Of a stretch of DNA of 64,000 bases, positions 10,188 through 21,412 are shown in pieces (within the stretch, counting starts at the first letter, position 1; each line of letters begins with the position of its first letter). The notes beneath the pieces are model-generated. The model searched no databases. It was not told the DNA's origin and saw only the letters and a list, made by a program, of their open reading frames with translations. The position numbers were made by a program, and so were the translations under genes. The stretch is taken from contig JBCAMK010000010.1 of the NCBI GenBank assembly GCA_038503065.1, forward strand, positions 930,001-994,000, written 5' to 3'. Source of the stretch: Paragyromitra xinjiangensis. Lineage: Eukaryota; Ascomycota; Pezizomycetes; Pezizales; Discinaceae.

Positions 10188-11481
10188 TGATGGTGTGTGT
10201 GGAATGGCTGGTGTCCAGGAGGGGGTCGGGTAGGAAGTTATTTGGGAAGGGAGGTGGTTCATTTTGAGGGGGAAAGAAGGTTTGACGGAAGGCTATGCCT
10301 ATTTCTTCATCGGTCGAATTGCCTTGTATGGCTGGGATTGTGGATTTGTTTCGAGCAGAGGATTTGTTTAATAGGTTCCATGCCGCGCTTGGGTTCAAGC
10401 CTTTGAGGGTGCGGTGCCAGTGGTTCCATTTTGCTATGGTGATCTCGGCTTTCCAGGTTTGTCTTAATTTATTGGCCTGCTGTCGAATGATGGTTGGGGA
10501 ATTGGGTTTGCGTCGTTGCCTTTCTAGCCAAGCTAATTTGTGTTTGAGGGTGGATAATTGAGGTGTCCACCAGGCTTTGGCTCCGATTTTTGGTTTGGAA
10601 AGGGGGACCGTATTTTGAATGGCCCTATTGATGAGGTTTTCGATGTGGGTGAGGGTATTTTCAGTTGTTTGTGTATTTCTATAATCCAGGGGAATTGCTC
10701 CTTCCTGGATGATTTTGTGAAAGTTGGGCCAGTTGGTTTTTGAATAGAGATGTCGGGGTGTGTAGGAAGGGGGGTGAAGGTATAATGTCGTTTTCGTGGT
10801 GATGTGATCCGAATTGTGTTCATCTGAGGAGGGGGCTGACCATGGTCCTTGTATGTCGGTGAGGCCCCTTGCAAAGGTGAGATCGATTATGGAGGGGGAA
10901 CTCCCGTTTCTTGGGAAGTGGGTGAAGATTCCTGGTTTATTGAGGAGTCTGAAATTATTGTTTTCCAGCCATTCCGTCATTGTTTCGGTGAGGTGAATGT
11001 GTCTGGAAAAATAGCGATGAGCTGTTTCTGCTTCTGCTCCGTACCACCAGGGGTGATGTAAATTGACGTCCCCTGCTAGTATGGTGTTGGTGTGAAAGGA
11101 ATGTGATAATAGCGGTAAATGATGATTATCATTGGCCCGTGGTTGTAGGTAAAGGTTGCATATTTCTAATTTGATATGTGCCGTTTGGAGGGTGACCGCA
11201 ATTATATGTGGATTGGGTTTAAGTGTGACGATTGTTTTAATATTGAGGTTCTTTCGAATATAAGTAACAACTTTAGGAAAAACACAAGGAAAGTATGCAT
11301 CAAAATTATTTGCTGCTGGGGGTAGGCCGTTGTGATCTAGCCAAGGTTCTTGTAGCATTTGAATAAGAATGTTATTTGATGAATCAATGTTCCGAATTAC
11401 TGAAAGAGTAGAGGCCTGTCCTTTGGCGCAGTTCAGTTGCTGCACAATGGCTATGCCTGTTAAGATTGGGTGTGGCTGCAT
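10188..11481 (-). pseudogene. LINE G ORF2, N-terminal part: AP-like endonuclease
   Basis: ORF2 begins at MQPHPILTGIAIVQQLNCAKG, and its ATG overlaps the ORF1 stop as TAATG (11483-11479, minus strand). The segment carries exonuclease-endonuclease-phosphatase motifs: MLQEPWLDHNG (catalytic Glu), LAGDVNLHHPWWYG, SIIDLTFARG and SDHITTKT. This domain nicks target DNA to prime reverse transcription. The frame is open up to the TN copy 1 insertion, after which translation would run into TN sequence. The RT and RNase H part continues at 7887. Confidence 0.88.
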
Positions 11482-12896
11482 TAAGCAGTGTTGTTGTTGA
11501 TTCGGGAGGATTTGAGGCTCTCAGTGAGCTTGGTGTAGGCAATGCAAACTTTGCGTTCGTAGGCTTTATGTCCTTGATTGCAGTTGGCGCAGCGAATTGG
11601 AGGGTGTGTGCACTTGGTGCCTGCGGGGCATCCAGCGGTGGTACAGGGGTGTTTGGAGGTTTCATGAGTCTCTGCGCATACTGCACATTTGAACTCTTTC
11701 TTGCATGTTTGCTGATGATGACCATATTCTTGGCATCTTCTGCATTGTGTGGTGGGGGAAACTGCGATATATTCTTGCACGCGGCAGAAAGAGTTGAAGA
11801 GGGGAATCTGGGAGAGACCAAGTGTTTCCATCGTGAATTTTTGTGGAAGGGCAATGACGATGGCTGAGTGGGTTTTTTTGGCTCTTGCCTCTGGGGTTGT
11901 GAGCCATCTGGGAGTTTGTGCGAGGGTGAAGGTTGGTACTGAAATCGACATTTGTTCTGCAACGTCTGCCATTGTTACTTTGGTGGGGATTCCATGGATG
12001 ATGAATTTCGACCATTTGGAATTTGGTCTGGCTTCACCGAGGGGGATTTTTAGTAGGGTGCATGCCGTTTCGATTTCTTTTTGGTAGGCTTGACAAATCT
12101 GTTCGGCGGATTCATTGGGTCTGGTGGTGAGGACGAAGTTGTGTCTGGCAGTTTTGGTGCACATGAGGATGGAGGTGTTGCGTGGGGCAAGCTCCTTGTT
12201 AATGGCAGCCAGGAGGGAGGAGTTATCGATGGAGGCCGGGACATCGGCAGAGGTTTCGAGGATGATTTGGCGATTGATGGTGGTGAATTGTGGTTGGAAA
12301 AGCTTGGGGGGGAGGGCCTTCTTCTTCTTGTTACCCTTGTTGACTTTGGTGAAGGGGGCACCAGGAGCATTCGCAGCTTGTGCGTAGGTCATGGGTTTTC
12401 CATCGTTGAGGAGGGGCGTTTGGGGTTTTTGCGCTGGTTGTTGGGGTTTCTGTTGGTTGTTGGCTGGTGCTGGGGTGCGAGTGGGCTGGTTGGTGTTCTT
12501 GTCAATTGTTAGGAGAGACCTGGCCATGTTGTTGAGGGTGGTGGAAAGTTTTCCAACCATTTCCTGGAGGATCTTGGTTTGATCCGTGAGCCTTAGGATG
12601 TCATTCTCCTGCATGGCTACTTTGGCGAGGAGGTGGGTGTTATTTTCTTCCACTTGTGAGTGGAGACGGGCGAAGCTGGACTTGGAGAGCCAGGCGAGGT
12701 ATTGCTCAGTGGAGTCCTCGTGGTCAACGTCGGGCATGTAGTCTTCATGTTTACTGAAGTCTTTGAGCCAGTTGGGGGTAGAATCATCGGGAAGTTCTTG
12801 CATGAGGGCTTCGTCGATGTATTGAGAATCGGTGGAGGGGCCAGCGTGAGCTGAGTCGAAGAGGGATTGACCGGTGGAGGGACCAGGAGCTGCCAT
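11481..12896 (-). CDS. LINE G ORF1 (Gag-like zinc-knuckle protein)
   Basis: The frame is open right across the 5' leader and into flanking GY1 sequence, but the first ATG inside the element is MAAPGPSTG at 12896, giving 471 residues, close to the 477 of TL1 ORF1. It has an acidic N-terminal part (DDSTPNWLKDFSKHEDYMPDVDHED), a coiled-coil-like segment (HSQVEENNTHLLAKVAMQEN), a Pro/Gln-rich linker, a central RNA-binding-like domain, and three C-terminal knuckles: CRRCQEYGHHQQTC, CAVCAETHETSKHPC and CANCNQGHKAYERKVC. It probably coats LINE RNA. The stop overlaps the ORF2 start (TAATG), which suggests termination-reinitiation. Confidence 0.87.
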   Translation of the reverse strand: MAAPGPSTGQSLFDSAHAGPSTDSQYIDEALMQELPDDSTPNWLKDFSKHEDYMPDVDHEDSTEQYLAWLSKSSFARLHSQVEENNTHLLAKVAMQENDILRLTDQTKILQEMVGKLSTTLNNMARSLLTIDKNTNQPTRTPAPANNQQKPQQPAQKPQTPLLNDGKPMTYAQAANAPGAPFTKVNKGNKKKKALPPKLFQPQFTTINRQIILETSADVPASIDNSSLLAAINKELAPRNTSILMCTKTARHNFVLTTRPNESAEQICQAYQKEIETACTLLKIPLGEARPNSKWSKFIIHGIPTKVTMADVAEQMSISVPTFTLAQTPRWLTTPEARAKKTHSAIVIALPQKFTMETLGLSQIPLFNSFCRVQEYIAVSPTTQCRRCQEYGHHQQTCKKEFKCAVCAETHETSKHPCTTAGCPAGTKCTHPPIRCANCNQGHKAYERKVCIAYTKLTESLKSSRINNNTA

Positions 12897-13211
12897 TTGT
12901 TTGGTTGGGGATCCTGAGCGAGCGGGGGCTGGTGAGGGGTTTGAGAGGGTTCGCTTCTTGCCGATGAGGGGGAGGGTGAAGTTGGTGCCGAAGGTCACCA
13001 GCTTCACAGGAGATGGGGAGGGTGTGCGGGATCTCCTGGGAGGAGTTTGGGGCGGATCCAGGATGAGTTGGGGCAATGCGCCCGATGAAAGGTTGCGAGA
13101 GCGGGGAAGTGGTGAGAAATGAAGCCGAAGATTTAGAGACTTTTTGCAGTGTGTAACGCCGTTGCAACGTAGCTTTTGGAGTTTTGCAGGGATCTTTTTC
13201 GCGTGCAGGAT

Positions 13212-15763
13212 GAGGCCCAAGGGCGATAGGGAATCTCCAAGGGAAGCAGCTCTCCATACTTCTTGTGGCGAGCTGTCTTATTCCTCTGACAGCTATCACA
13301 GCTGCGGACGTATTCCTCTATGTCCTTGTCCATGTTGGGCCAGTAGAAGTTCGCCTTGATCCTTTCGGCGGTCTTGTACTGCCCAAAGTGCCCGGCGATC
13401 CTGCTATCATGGTTCTCTGAGAAGATCTCTTGCCGGAGGGCTCTGCCTTCCGGGACATACCAGCGGTTCTTGAAGAACACCAGTCCCTCGGAAAGGGACA
13501 ACGCCTGGTCGAGTCCAGTCTTCTTCTCCTCCAAAGCCTTACGGATCTCTTGCCACTGCTCATCTCCTAACGACGCATCTCTCAGCTTCTGCAGGAACGG
13601 CGATTGCAGCTGGTGAACTCTCACAGCACTGAGTCTGGCTGAGTTCATGACAAGCTGTCCAGGACGGAAAAACAACTGCGGCTGTGGGGCAGCAGGTTCA
13701 CCTCCCTCTCCCAGACGGTGATCCCAACGTCTAGATAGGACATCAGGCTTGCCATTCCGTTCACCGGGTCTGTAGATGACCTTGAAATCAAACCCCGCCA
13801 GGTCCTCAGCCCATCTGGCCTGCCGGCGGGTCAAAACCTTTGTACTGTTGAAGTACTCTAGGTTCTTATGATCGGTGAAGACCACAACCTCTCCCTCAAC
13901 GGACTTAAGAAGGTGCTCCCATTCCCGGAACGCAGCTACTATGGCACCCATTTCCTTGTCATGGATGTCATAGTTGATCTCAGCTGGCGAGTGCTTCTTG
14001 CTATAGAAAGCAACAGGATGCAGCTTGCCATCTTCGCCATACTGGGACATCACAGCTCCCTTCGCAAAGTCCGAAGCATCAGTCTCTACAACTGTGCGTC
14101 TCTGTGGGTGGAAGTGGACCAAGATAGGCTCGCTGGTGAACAGCTGCTTGAGTTCCTCGAAAGCCCTGTCACAGGCAGCGGTCCAGTGCCACTTCCCTTC
14201 TTTCCTCAGCAGGTCAGTCAATGATTTGCACACCTTGCTAAACCCGGCGATGAACCTGCGGTAGAAGTTGGCAAAGCCTAGGAAGGCTTGCACATCCTTC
14301 ACGTTCCTAGGGACTGGCCAGTCCTTCACAGCGTTGACCTTCTCTTTAGACAAAGAGATGCCACGCTCGGAGATCTGGTATCCCAAGTACTCAACCTCCT
14401 TCAAGTGGAAGAAGGTCTTGTCTATGTGTGCATGCAGACTTGCCTCTCGAAGCCTCTGCAGCACCTTCTGAACGAGGCGTTGATGCTCCCCAATTGTCTC
14501 TGTGTAGATAAGTATATCATCTAAGTATACTATCACGCCCAGATCCAATAGGTCATGCAACACCTCATTGATCATAGCCTGGAACGACGAAGGGGCATTA
14601 CAGAGGCCGAAGGGCATGACATTGTACTCATACAAGCCATACCGGGTCCTGAACGCCGTCTTCCACTCGTCCCCTTTGGCTATCCTCAACAGGTTGAATC
14701 CATCCTTCAGGTCAATCTTGGTAAAGACCTTAGCGGTTCTCAGCCTGTCCCTCAACTCAGACATCAGCGGTAGCGGGTATTTGTCCTTTACTGTGATCCT
14801 GTTAAGGCCCCGGTAGTCAACGCAGATGCGGAGAGTACCATTAGGCTTAGGAACGAACAGGATAGGCGCAGCGGCGGGGGAATTGGATCTGGATATCTTT
14901 CCAGATGGTAGGGCCTTGTTCAGGAACTCCCGGAGGGCCTTAAGCTCGGATTCAGAGCAAGCATACAAGGGCCCGAACGGTGGCTTTGTTCCTGGTTGTA
15001 GGTTGATGTGGTGATCGAAAGCACCATGCTCCGGCAGCTTTGAGCTCTTCTCATTGCTGAAGACATCCGCCCATTCCCTGTACTCCGCTGGTAGCCTCAG
15101 GCTCACATCTCCTCCGCTATCATCATGCCAAACCGCAGCTCCAATCTGATGCACATTGGTCTGGTCTTCTGCCATCATCTCCCAGTCTTCGCACACCTCT
15201 ATGTGGACGTCAGTGGGGATGCAGTTCTTGTGGCAGTAATCGGAACGCCAATGGATGCGGCCAGTATGCCAATCGATGTCTGGATTGTGCTTCTGTGCCC
15301 ATGAGATAGGCAGATACCCGGAGATGCCTCCCTCTAGAGGTCCAACCTCCCAACGGATCAGTTCCTCATGCTTGCCCATGACCATGTCTAGGGGGGCAGT
15401 AAAATACTCGCCAGCTCCCATCATCAGGTCACCCTGGGCATCAAGCATCTGGATGGGAACCTCACGCTTCTCCGTTGGTATCCCTTCCTTCCTCACAAAC
15501 TCCTCGCTGAGGATAGGTCCGGTGCAGCCAGTATCGAACAGGAACTTACCATGGCACCTGTTGATGTGCTTCCGCACCTTCCAGTTCAACTCAGCCTTCA
15601 GTATAGGCCTCTGACCATGTACTGGCTGTACTGGCGGTTCTTCTAGTCTTCTCTTCGATGGTGGAATTCCGCTAGGGCTATGACTTCTCTGACGCTTTGC
15701 CTTTTGTCTCTCGGACAAGGTCTTACGCATGCCGTCATTGTATGGGGTGTAGCCTGTGGACAT
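13212..15763 (-). pseudogene. pol: GY1-A pol, N-terminal part: protease, RT, RNase H, integrase zinc domain
   Basis: It starts at MSTGYTPYNDG with a basic head. The aspartic protease is seen as FLFDTGCTGPIL, the RT as KIDLKDGFNLLRI, MPFGLCNAPSSFQ and VYLDDILIYTET. RNase H shows VVETDASDFAKGAV, HDKEMGAIVAAF and VVFTDHKNLEYF. The integrase HHCC domain is HFGQYKTAER ... CDSCQRNKTARHKKYG. The frame is intact until YRPWA, where LINE G begins; the rest is at 4084-5188. The pol ATG lies about 200 nt after the gag stop in the undisturbed arrangement (GY1-B), so pol is probably expressed from a separate start or a spliced RNA. Confidence 0.93.
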
Positions 15764-15805
15764 GACTGTTGTACTGTGATACTAGCGCAACCAACGATGT
15801 CAATG

Positions 15806-18791
15806 CTTCCTATGCATTCAAAAAGCATATCAAGTTGACCCGACCCAGTTCAACTCCTTCTACAAAGCCACCATGAAAGCAGGATACCACCCAACCATAT
15901 GGCGTGAAGCTACAATTGCAATCATTAGAAAGGCCAATAAACCTGACTATACGATAGCAAAAGCCTACCGACCAGTATCACTCCTCAACTGCCTCGGCAA
16001 AGTCTCAGAAAAGATCATAGCAACCCGATTAGCATTTATGGCAGAAAGATATCACCTTCTCCATAGATGGCAAATTGGAGGTCGACCAAAAAGATCAGCT
16101 GTGGATGCTTGCATGCTTATCAGCACGCTTGCCGATGCAGCCAAAAAGAAAGGCCTAACACTCTCTGCACTTTGCATGGACGTGAAAGGTGCATATGACT
16201 TTGTATTCAAACGACGACTGATCAAGACCATGATAGAACTGGACCTCCCACTTCCCATCTGCCGATGGGTGGACTCCTTCCTCAGCAATCGAACCGCCTG
16301 CATGGCATTCGACGGTGAAATTGAAGCCATGGCACCCATTCAAACTGGCATCCCACAAGGATCCCCCACCTCCCCTATCCTCTTCCTCCTCTACCTGGCT
16401 CCATTGTTCAACGAGCTAGAAGAAAAATATCCTGATTCCACCTGCCCCAGCTATGTTGATGATGTGGGCCTTCTGGTTACAGGAAAGTCTGAAGCAGAAA
16501 ACTCTCGAACACTGGAAGCAATGGCACTCACCTCCTCCGAATGGGGTGAGAAAAATGCCTTGTACTTTGACAATCCAAAGACAGAACTCACTCACTTCCA
16601 CTCCAGACGAACAACTGACACCTCTGATGAAGCCAAAGTCACAATGCCTGATGGCAATGTGATTGAGGCTGCAGATGTCCAGCGTTGGCTGGGTGTCTGG
16701 TTTGACCGCAAACTCACATTCAAGCATCATGTGAAGACCAAAGCTGCCTCCGCACTTCGAGCCTTCATGGCTATCTCCCGTCTCGCAAGCACAGAAAAAG
16801 GACTGAGTTACAAAGCACTCCGCCAACTCTACCAAACCTGTGTAGCCACCATCAGTGACTTCGGAGCTGAAGTATGGTGGAACGGGCAGATTGGACTCAG
16901 CAACACCATCCAGAAAGTCCAGAATCAAGCAATGCGCAAGATTGCTGGAGCCTTCAGAACATCACCTGTCCATGCCCTGGAAGCAGAGACAGGACTTCTC
17001 CCTACCCCAATCAGATTGGACGAGTTGCAAAGGAAATATGCACTCCGAGTCCTTTCCCTACCCAACACCCATCCCATCACCTCCCTCTGCCCTGATTCCT
17101 GGCCTTCAACCCAGGAAAACAACAACCCAGATAGCTCCAACAACACTCCATGGCACCAAACCACCACCTCCCCCAAATACGAAACAAGACTACATAGGAT
17201 ACTGGCATCTACCAACAAATGGATCCAGCCACAATCAGAGATTGAATGCGTAGACAATCTGGCATGTCCACTATGGCACCAAAACACCATAGACATCTAC
17301 ATTGACCCTTCAGACAAAGACGCAGCAGCAGAAAACCATCGGAACCACACAGCTGGAGACAGTACTAGGACTGATCGCCTAGTATTCTACACTGATGGCT
17401 CCCTCCTGGAAGGCAAAACAGGAGCTGGAGTTGCTGGTTTCCGCAGAGGTCACTCTGTGGTCAACAAATCCTACCACCTCGGCAAAGAAAATGAAGTCTT
17501 CGACGCAGAACTTTATGGTATTGCAAAAGCCACTAAGCATGCAATCCTACAAGTACAACGATCACCTCACCTGACAAACGATGTCTACATCTACTGCGAT
17601 AACCAAGCAGCAGTACAACGAATGACAACACCCCTCCCTATGCCAGGCCAACACCTGGTCATTGAAGCCCGCAACAACTTGCTTCAACTCGAAGACAGTG
17701 GCATTAAAACCCATGTTTATTGGGTACCAGGACATGTCAACGTTGCCGGCAACGAGCTAGCTGATAAGCTCGCCAAGATAGGAGCCCAAGGAACCAGGAT
17801 AGAATCAGATGTCTTCACCTCCATCACATACCTCAAGAGAAACATCAAGGAACACTCCCTGACGACATGGAAAGCCAAATGGAAGCAGGCAAAGAAAGGC
17901 CGCAGCTACTACGGACAACCAGCACTGAAACCAAGTGCCCCGCTGAGGGGAAACATCCCCAGAAGAACAGCCTCCACCATCACTCGAATGAGAACCGGAC
18001 ATGGATACACCAAATCCTACCTCGCCAGAATCCCTACCAACAACATTGAAGACACTAAATGCAAATGTGGCTTCGATAACCAAACACCACAACACCTACT
18101 GCTAGAATGTGGCCAGGAACCACTTCCTGCCCATCGCAAAGCACTCAAAGCAGCCCTCAAACCAATGCCACTCACATGGAGAACTGCAATGCACACCAAT
18201 GCCGGCCTGGCTGCCACCATTGAAACATTCCTCACACCTACCCAAATCGCTACCAGAAATTGGACCCTGGAACGACAAGAAGACAACAGGTATTCCCACC
18301 AAGGAATTTACCTCTACAACGATGAAGAGGAAGAAAACGAAGGAGAAGGAGAGAACGGCTAGAAAGAACGGGCTACAGGCCCAAAGCATGCGATGGTGAA
18401 GGACGATAGAAAACTGATGAAGACCCTGAAAGTGGGGTGAGATGGAACATGACCGTGTGGAGGATTTCTGATTATGAAACTGTTTGAGTATTTCCCTATG
18501 ATTTTACCCTGTCGATTGTTATTCCGTTCGTTTCTACTGTTCGGTAGAACTTAGAGATAAAATTGTTATTTCCTCTTTTGTTATCTTTCATGTTATTTGT
18601 TTTTGATTTACTTTTCTTATGTTTTTCGCGAAAGATATCTGATGTGGATATCTACTAACTAGTTGGTTCATGTTCGCGGAGGATTTTCTTTTGTTAGTTA
18701 TTGTGCGGTCATGGGGGTTTCCTTTCACTGTATGCCATATCCGTTACGGATTTATGCAATATGAGCAATAAATAAATAAATAAATAAATAA
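15806..18791 (+). mobile_element. TH: 5'-truncated RT-bearing LINE inserted between gag and pol of GY1-A
   Basis: The 14-bp duplication CAACGATGTCAATG lies at 15792-15805 and 18792-18805; the empty site is present in GY1-B near 49435. The element starts inside ORF2, just before RT, as expected for incomplete target-primed reverse transcription. The 3' UTR (18363-18766) ends with TATGCCATAT and the hairpin ATCCG-TTA-CGGAT (18739-18751), followed by (AATA)n at about 18767-18791. This 3' end closely resembles that of TN. It is the only copy of this RT family in the window. Confidence 0.93.
15807..18362 (+). CDS. TH ORF2 fragment: RT and RNase H
   Basis: The 852-codon frame is open from the truncation point and lacks the endonuclease. 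RT motifs are AYRPVSLLNCLGKVSEKI, ALCMDVKGAYDFV, GIPQGSPTSPIL and the catalytic SYVDDVGLLV. RNase H shows VFYTDGSLLEGKTGAGV, DAELYGIAKATKHA, YIYCDNQAAVQ and HVNVAGNELADKLAK. A Cys/His motif, CKCGFDNQTPQHLLLEC, and an acidic EEEENEGEGENG tail end the protein. The first ATG (15873) is internal and probably not a native start. The copy is intact across the domains it retains but is likely inactive for lack of its endonuclease and ORF1. Confidence 0.92.
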   Translation, partial: FLCIQKAYQVDPTQFNSFYKATMKAGYHPTIWREATIAIIRKANKPDYTIAKAYRPVSLLNCLGKVSEKIIATRLAFMAERYHLLHRWQIGGRPKRSAVDACMLISTLADAAKKKGLTLSALCMDVKGAYDFVFKRRLIKTMIELDLPLPICRWVDSFLSNRTACMAFDGEIEAMAPIQTGIPQGSPTSPILFLLYLAPLFNELEEKYPDSTCPSYVDDVGLLVTGKSEAENSRTLEAMALTSSEWGEKNALYFDNPKTELTHFHSRRTTDTSDEAKVTMPDGNVIEAADVQRWLGVWFDRKLTFKHHVKTKAASALRAFMAISRLASTEKGLSYKALRQLYQTCVATISDFGAEVWWNGQIGLSNTIQKVQNQAMRKIAGAFRTSPVHALEAETGLLPTPIRLDELQRKYALRVLSLPNTHPITSLCPDSWPSTQENNNPDSSNNTPWHQTTTSPKYETRLHRILASTNKWIQPQSEIECVDNLACPLWHQNTIDIYIDPSDKDAAAENHRNHTAGDSTRTDRLVFYTDGSLLEGKTGAGVAGFRRGHSVVNKSYHLGKENEVFDAELYGIAKATKHAILQVQRSPHLTNDVYIYCDNQAAVQRMTTPLPMPGQHLVIEARNNLLQLEDSGIKTHVYWVPGHVNVAGNELADKLAKIGAQGTRIESDVFTSITYLKRNIKEHSLTTWKAKWKQAKKGRSYYGQPALKPSAPLRGNIPRRTASTITRMRTGHGYTKSYLARIPTNNIEDTKCKCGFDNQTPQHLLLECGQEPLPAHRKALKAALKPMPLTWRTAMHTNAGLAATIETFLTPTQIATRNWTLERQEDNRYSHQGIYLYNDEEEENEGEGENG

Positions 18792-18961
18792 CAACGATGT
18801 CAATGATCGTTGAGCAGGTTTCTGTGCAGGTATCGATTATGGTTCTGAGCTGGGTATTAACTAGGAGAAGTTGCATATCGATCCAGCGATTTCGGCCTAT
18901 CAGGCCTCCTCAGTACAACTGTTGTATGAACGAGATGATATTAAGACTAATGAACGGCTAT

Positions 18962-21176
18962 CTAGTAGATCTCAGGATCACTATCCTCATCTACTACAAA
19001 CAATCTCTCAGGTTCTGCCTTGAGAGGAACAGGACTATGGACTGCCGCTACTGCGGCTGCTTTTCCCTTCTTAGACTCTGGTGGAACAGCAGTGGCTTCT
19101 AGCTCTTCTGCTCTCTTCCTCTTCCTCGTGGCTGCTACTCTAGCTACCACAGGAATCTGAGTCCAACACTTTCCCCATGAATGGCCCTTCTTTCCACACT
19201 TTAAACAGACGTCGGCCTTACGCCTCTCTGCCAGGATACTCTCTGGTATTCCTGTGAATGCGGACGGGTCAGTCAGGTACTTGTCTTAAAGGAAGGTAGT
19301 ACTCAGACATACCTTTTAGCTCCACAGCTTTATCCTTCTTCGCTGGCGGAGTCTTATTCTCACCAGCGGCCTTTCTATCAGGGGTAGCAGCGGTACTCTG
19401 ACCCTTCTGCTCACCCTTCTTCTTTCCACTACTCTCGCCACCACCCTTCTTCTCTTCCTTCCGTTCCGGGGGCCTTGTCTTCTTGTATCTCTCAAGAACA
19501 TGACCCATGTGCCGGACTAGTTGAATCCTCTCATGGAGAGAGGCGGGTTTGACAGCTACCTTAGCCCAATCAAGGGCTAGTTCTACGTTGAGGCCTTGGG
19601 ATATTTTATCATCCACTACCTCGCCGCTATAGCCTGTCTTCCACATCAACTGCACAATCTGGTCCAAGAAGGCATCGATACCGGCGGTCTGTGAGAGCTT
19701 ATCCCACTTAGCTACTGCTTCTTCCCTGGTGACTCTATCCCCAAACGAAGACCGGAACGAAAGCGTGAAGGTGGCCCAAGAGAACCAGTGAGCATCCAAG
19801 ACTACTGGACGCCCTGCGGCCCTATCAGCTGCTCCTTGGTCGATGAGGTTATAATAGGCCTCATACCAGTTGAGCACTGCGTTGCCTTCCAGGAGATTAC
19901 CAGTGTAACGGATTTTCATGACATCCTGTTGAAAGGAGGATGCCTCTATCGAGAAGACGTTCTCACACTGGCGTAGGAAACGATTGACATCATGGGCTTC
20001 TCCCTTGAACTTAGCAGGCTGTGGTGCCTTGGCTTCTCGGGTCCTATTGGCAGCGTTGGACGTGCCACCGCCTGCTCCCATCATTGTGGCCATCATCTCC
20101 ATCATCCTCTTCTCCTGTTTCCTCATCTTGCGATGGTAGTACCTCTTCCAGGCTTTAGGATCTGCTCCCTCAGGTTCAGGATCACTATCACTGGAATCCG
20201 GGTCCCTACCACCACCTCCTCCTACCCTTCTGCCTCCTCCTCCACCTCCTCCTTGTCCACCATTATCTCCTCCGTTGCCCGCTGCTTCTCGTTCTCCTCT
20301 ATTCTCCTCCCTTGGTGTTGCCGGCCGGTCGAAGGGGGGCGGAGGTGAATTAGCAGGTGGTGTTCTCTGTGGTGCCCGTCCTGATGTGCCCTGAGGGGTT
20401 ACAGGAGGCAGACCACCACCACCAGAGCGCTGAGATCCTCCAAGTCCCCAGGTACTCGAACCGTAGCCGCGTGAAGGGGGTAGGGGTGTTCTGGATCCGC
20501 CAGAGAGGCCGAGGGGCATCCAGGACTCATCTATAGGAGCCTGGGAACGTGCTCTTCGTCGTGGTTGTGGTGCTGGAGGTGGGGGTGCGAGTGGTAGGGG
20601 AAATGACTCTAAGGGGAACGTAGTGTTAGACCTTGGCCTTCCTATCCTTTCTTCCGGAGCCTTGATGTGTAGCTGTCCACTCCGGATAGCTTCCTGCACA
20701 ATGGTTAGGTAGTCCGGTGGAGCAGCCTGCTCCGGTAGATCTAGGTCCATAGGTTCCGTTCCGCTTAGTTCGTCCCTTGACAGCAGCAGGTGTTGTACTC
20801 GCTGCTGTAAGTGTTGGGCCTGATCATTCAGGTAGTTCATGGCATCCTTCATGAGGGTCTGCTCAGCTGACTGCCGTTCCTCTAGCATCCATAAGGCATG
20901 TCCTGCCTGGGCAACCGTGCTGTTGATGTAGCTCTTCATGTGCTCTTGGTAGTGCTCAAAGAACTCAGCAATGGTGACCTTGGACCGATCTGTCCAGTTG
21001 GTCTGGACACCTGGGATGTACTTCTCGAGGGTTGTCTTTGGGGCTTTGACTAGCTGTGCATCTTCTCCATCTCCAACCGCCAGCGTCTTCTTCTCCCATT
21101 GAATCTGAAGGGGAGGAGCGGGTGCTCCTAACGCAGGGGTGTTGCGGCTGGAGGATCGTCCAGAACGTGATGCCAT
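18962..21176 (-). CDS. gag: GY1-A gag, two exons
   Basis: Exon 1 runs from MASRSGRSSS (21176) to 19313 and exon 2 from 19251 to the stop at 18962, 717 residues after splicing. An ORF in the same frame extends further upstream but without an ATG. The protein has a Pro/Gly-rich middle with poly-Gly and Asp/Ser runs, the capsid-like retrotransposon Gag domain (FKGEAHDVNRFLRQCENVF ... WFSWATFTLSFRSSFGD), a Lys-rich tail, and, only in exon 2, a zinc knuckle CLKCGKKGHSWGKC (CX2CX4HX4C). Without splicing, translation stops within the intron and the knuckle is lost. The neighbour pol is separated by the TH insertion. It is very similar to the gag of GY1-B. Confidence 0.85.
19252..19312 (-). other. 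Predicted 61-nt intron in GY1-A gag
   Basis: On the minus strand the intron begins GTATGT, has a CTGAC-like branch point (ACCTGACTGAC) and ends TTCACAG. Removing it joins ELK to GIPESILAERRK in frame and adds the zinc knuckle. GY1-B has the same intron (48918-48978), so it is not a private frameshift. Confidence 0.75.
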
Positions 21177-21400
21177 TGCTGTAGCTTGGGGTATAGGAGT
21201 GCTCGCTGTGGTAGTTCGATTGTACTGGTGCTGGAACAGTGATCTCGCAGATACTGTTCGTCTAGCCACTCAGGGTAGGTCTCCTGCCTATAGGCGTGGT
21301 CAGGAATCGAAGGTTTCCTCTTCAAACAGCTGAAGAGGATCGAAAGCCAACTCATGTACCGGTGGGCTACTGGAAGTGATTCTGAAGGTGAAGTAGAGAG

Positions 21401-21412
21401 TTAAGATTCTAC
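21401..21412 (-). other. Candidate self-primer binding site of GY1-A
   Basis: Directly inside the 5' LTR the minus strand reads GTAGAATCTTAA. Its AGAATCTTAA is the exact complement of TTAAGATTCT inside the same LTR (plus strand 21513-21522 reads AGAATCTTAA). This resembles the self-priming layout of Tf1-type elements rather than a tRNA site, and no TGG-type tRNA-complementary start is seen. Confidence 0.55.

Larger units (their letters stand above)
5189..13211 (-). mobile_element. LINE G: full-length TL2 LINE inserted in GY1-A pol, itself holding TN copy 1
   Basis: The 9-bp duplication GAGGCCCAA bounds the element at 5180-5188 and 13212-13220. The order on the minus strand is 5' leader (starting near 13211), ORF1, ORF2, 3' UTR (5459-5189) and an A/T-rich tail. 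The 3' UTR contains ATGACCTCATCCACCGCC (5268-5285, plus strand) beside a GTAT/ATAC hairpin, shared with LINE F and, in variant form, with TL1. TN copy 1 splits ORF2, and a separate single-base frameshift near 6820 damages it further. Without TN the element is about 5.7 kb. It is no longer autonomous. Confidence 0.9.

Noticed and set aside
8191..11481. A single 1096-codon ORF on the minus strand
   Set aside because: It is a chance read-through from LINE G ORF2 into the TN leader and ORF1; the target duplication at 10176-10187 marks the junction.
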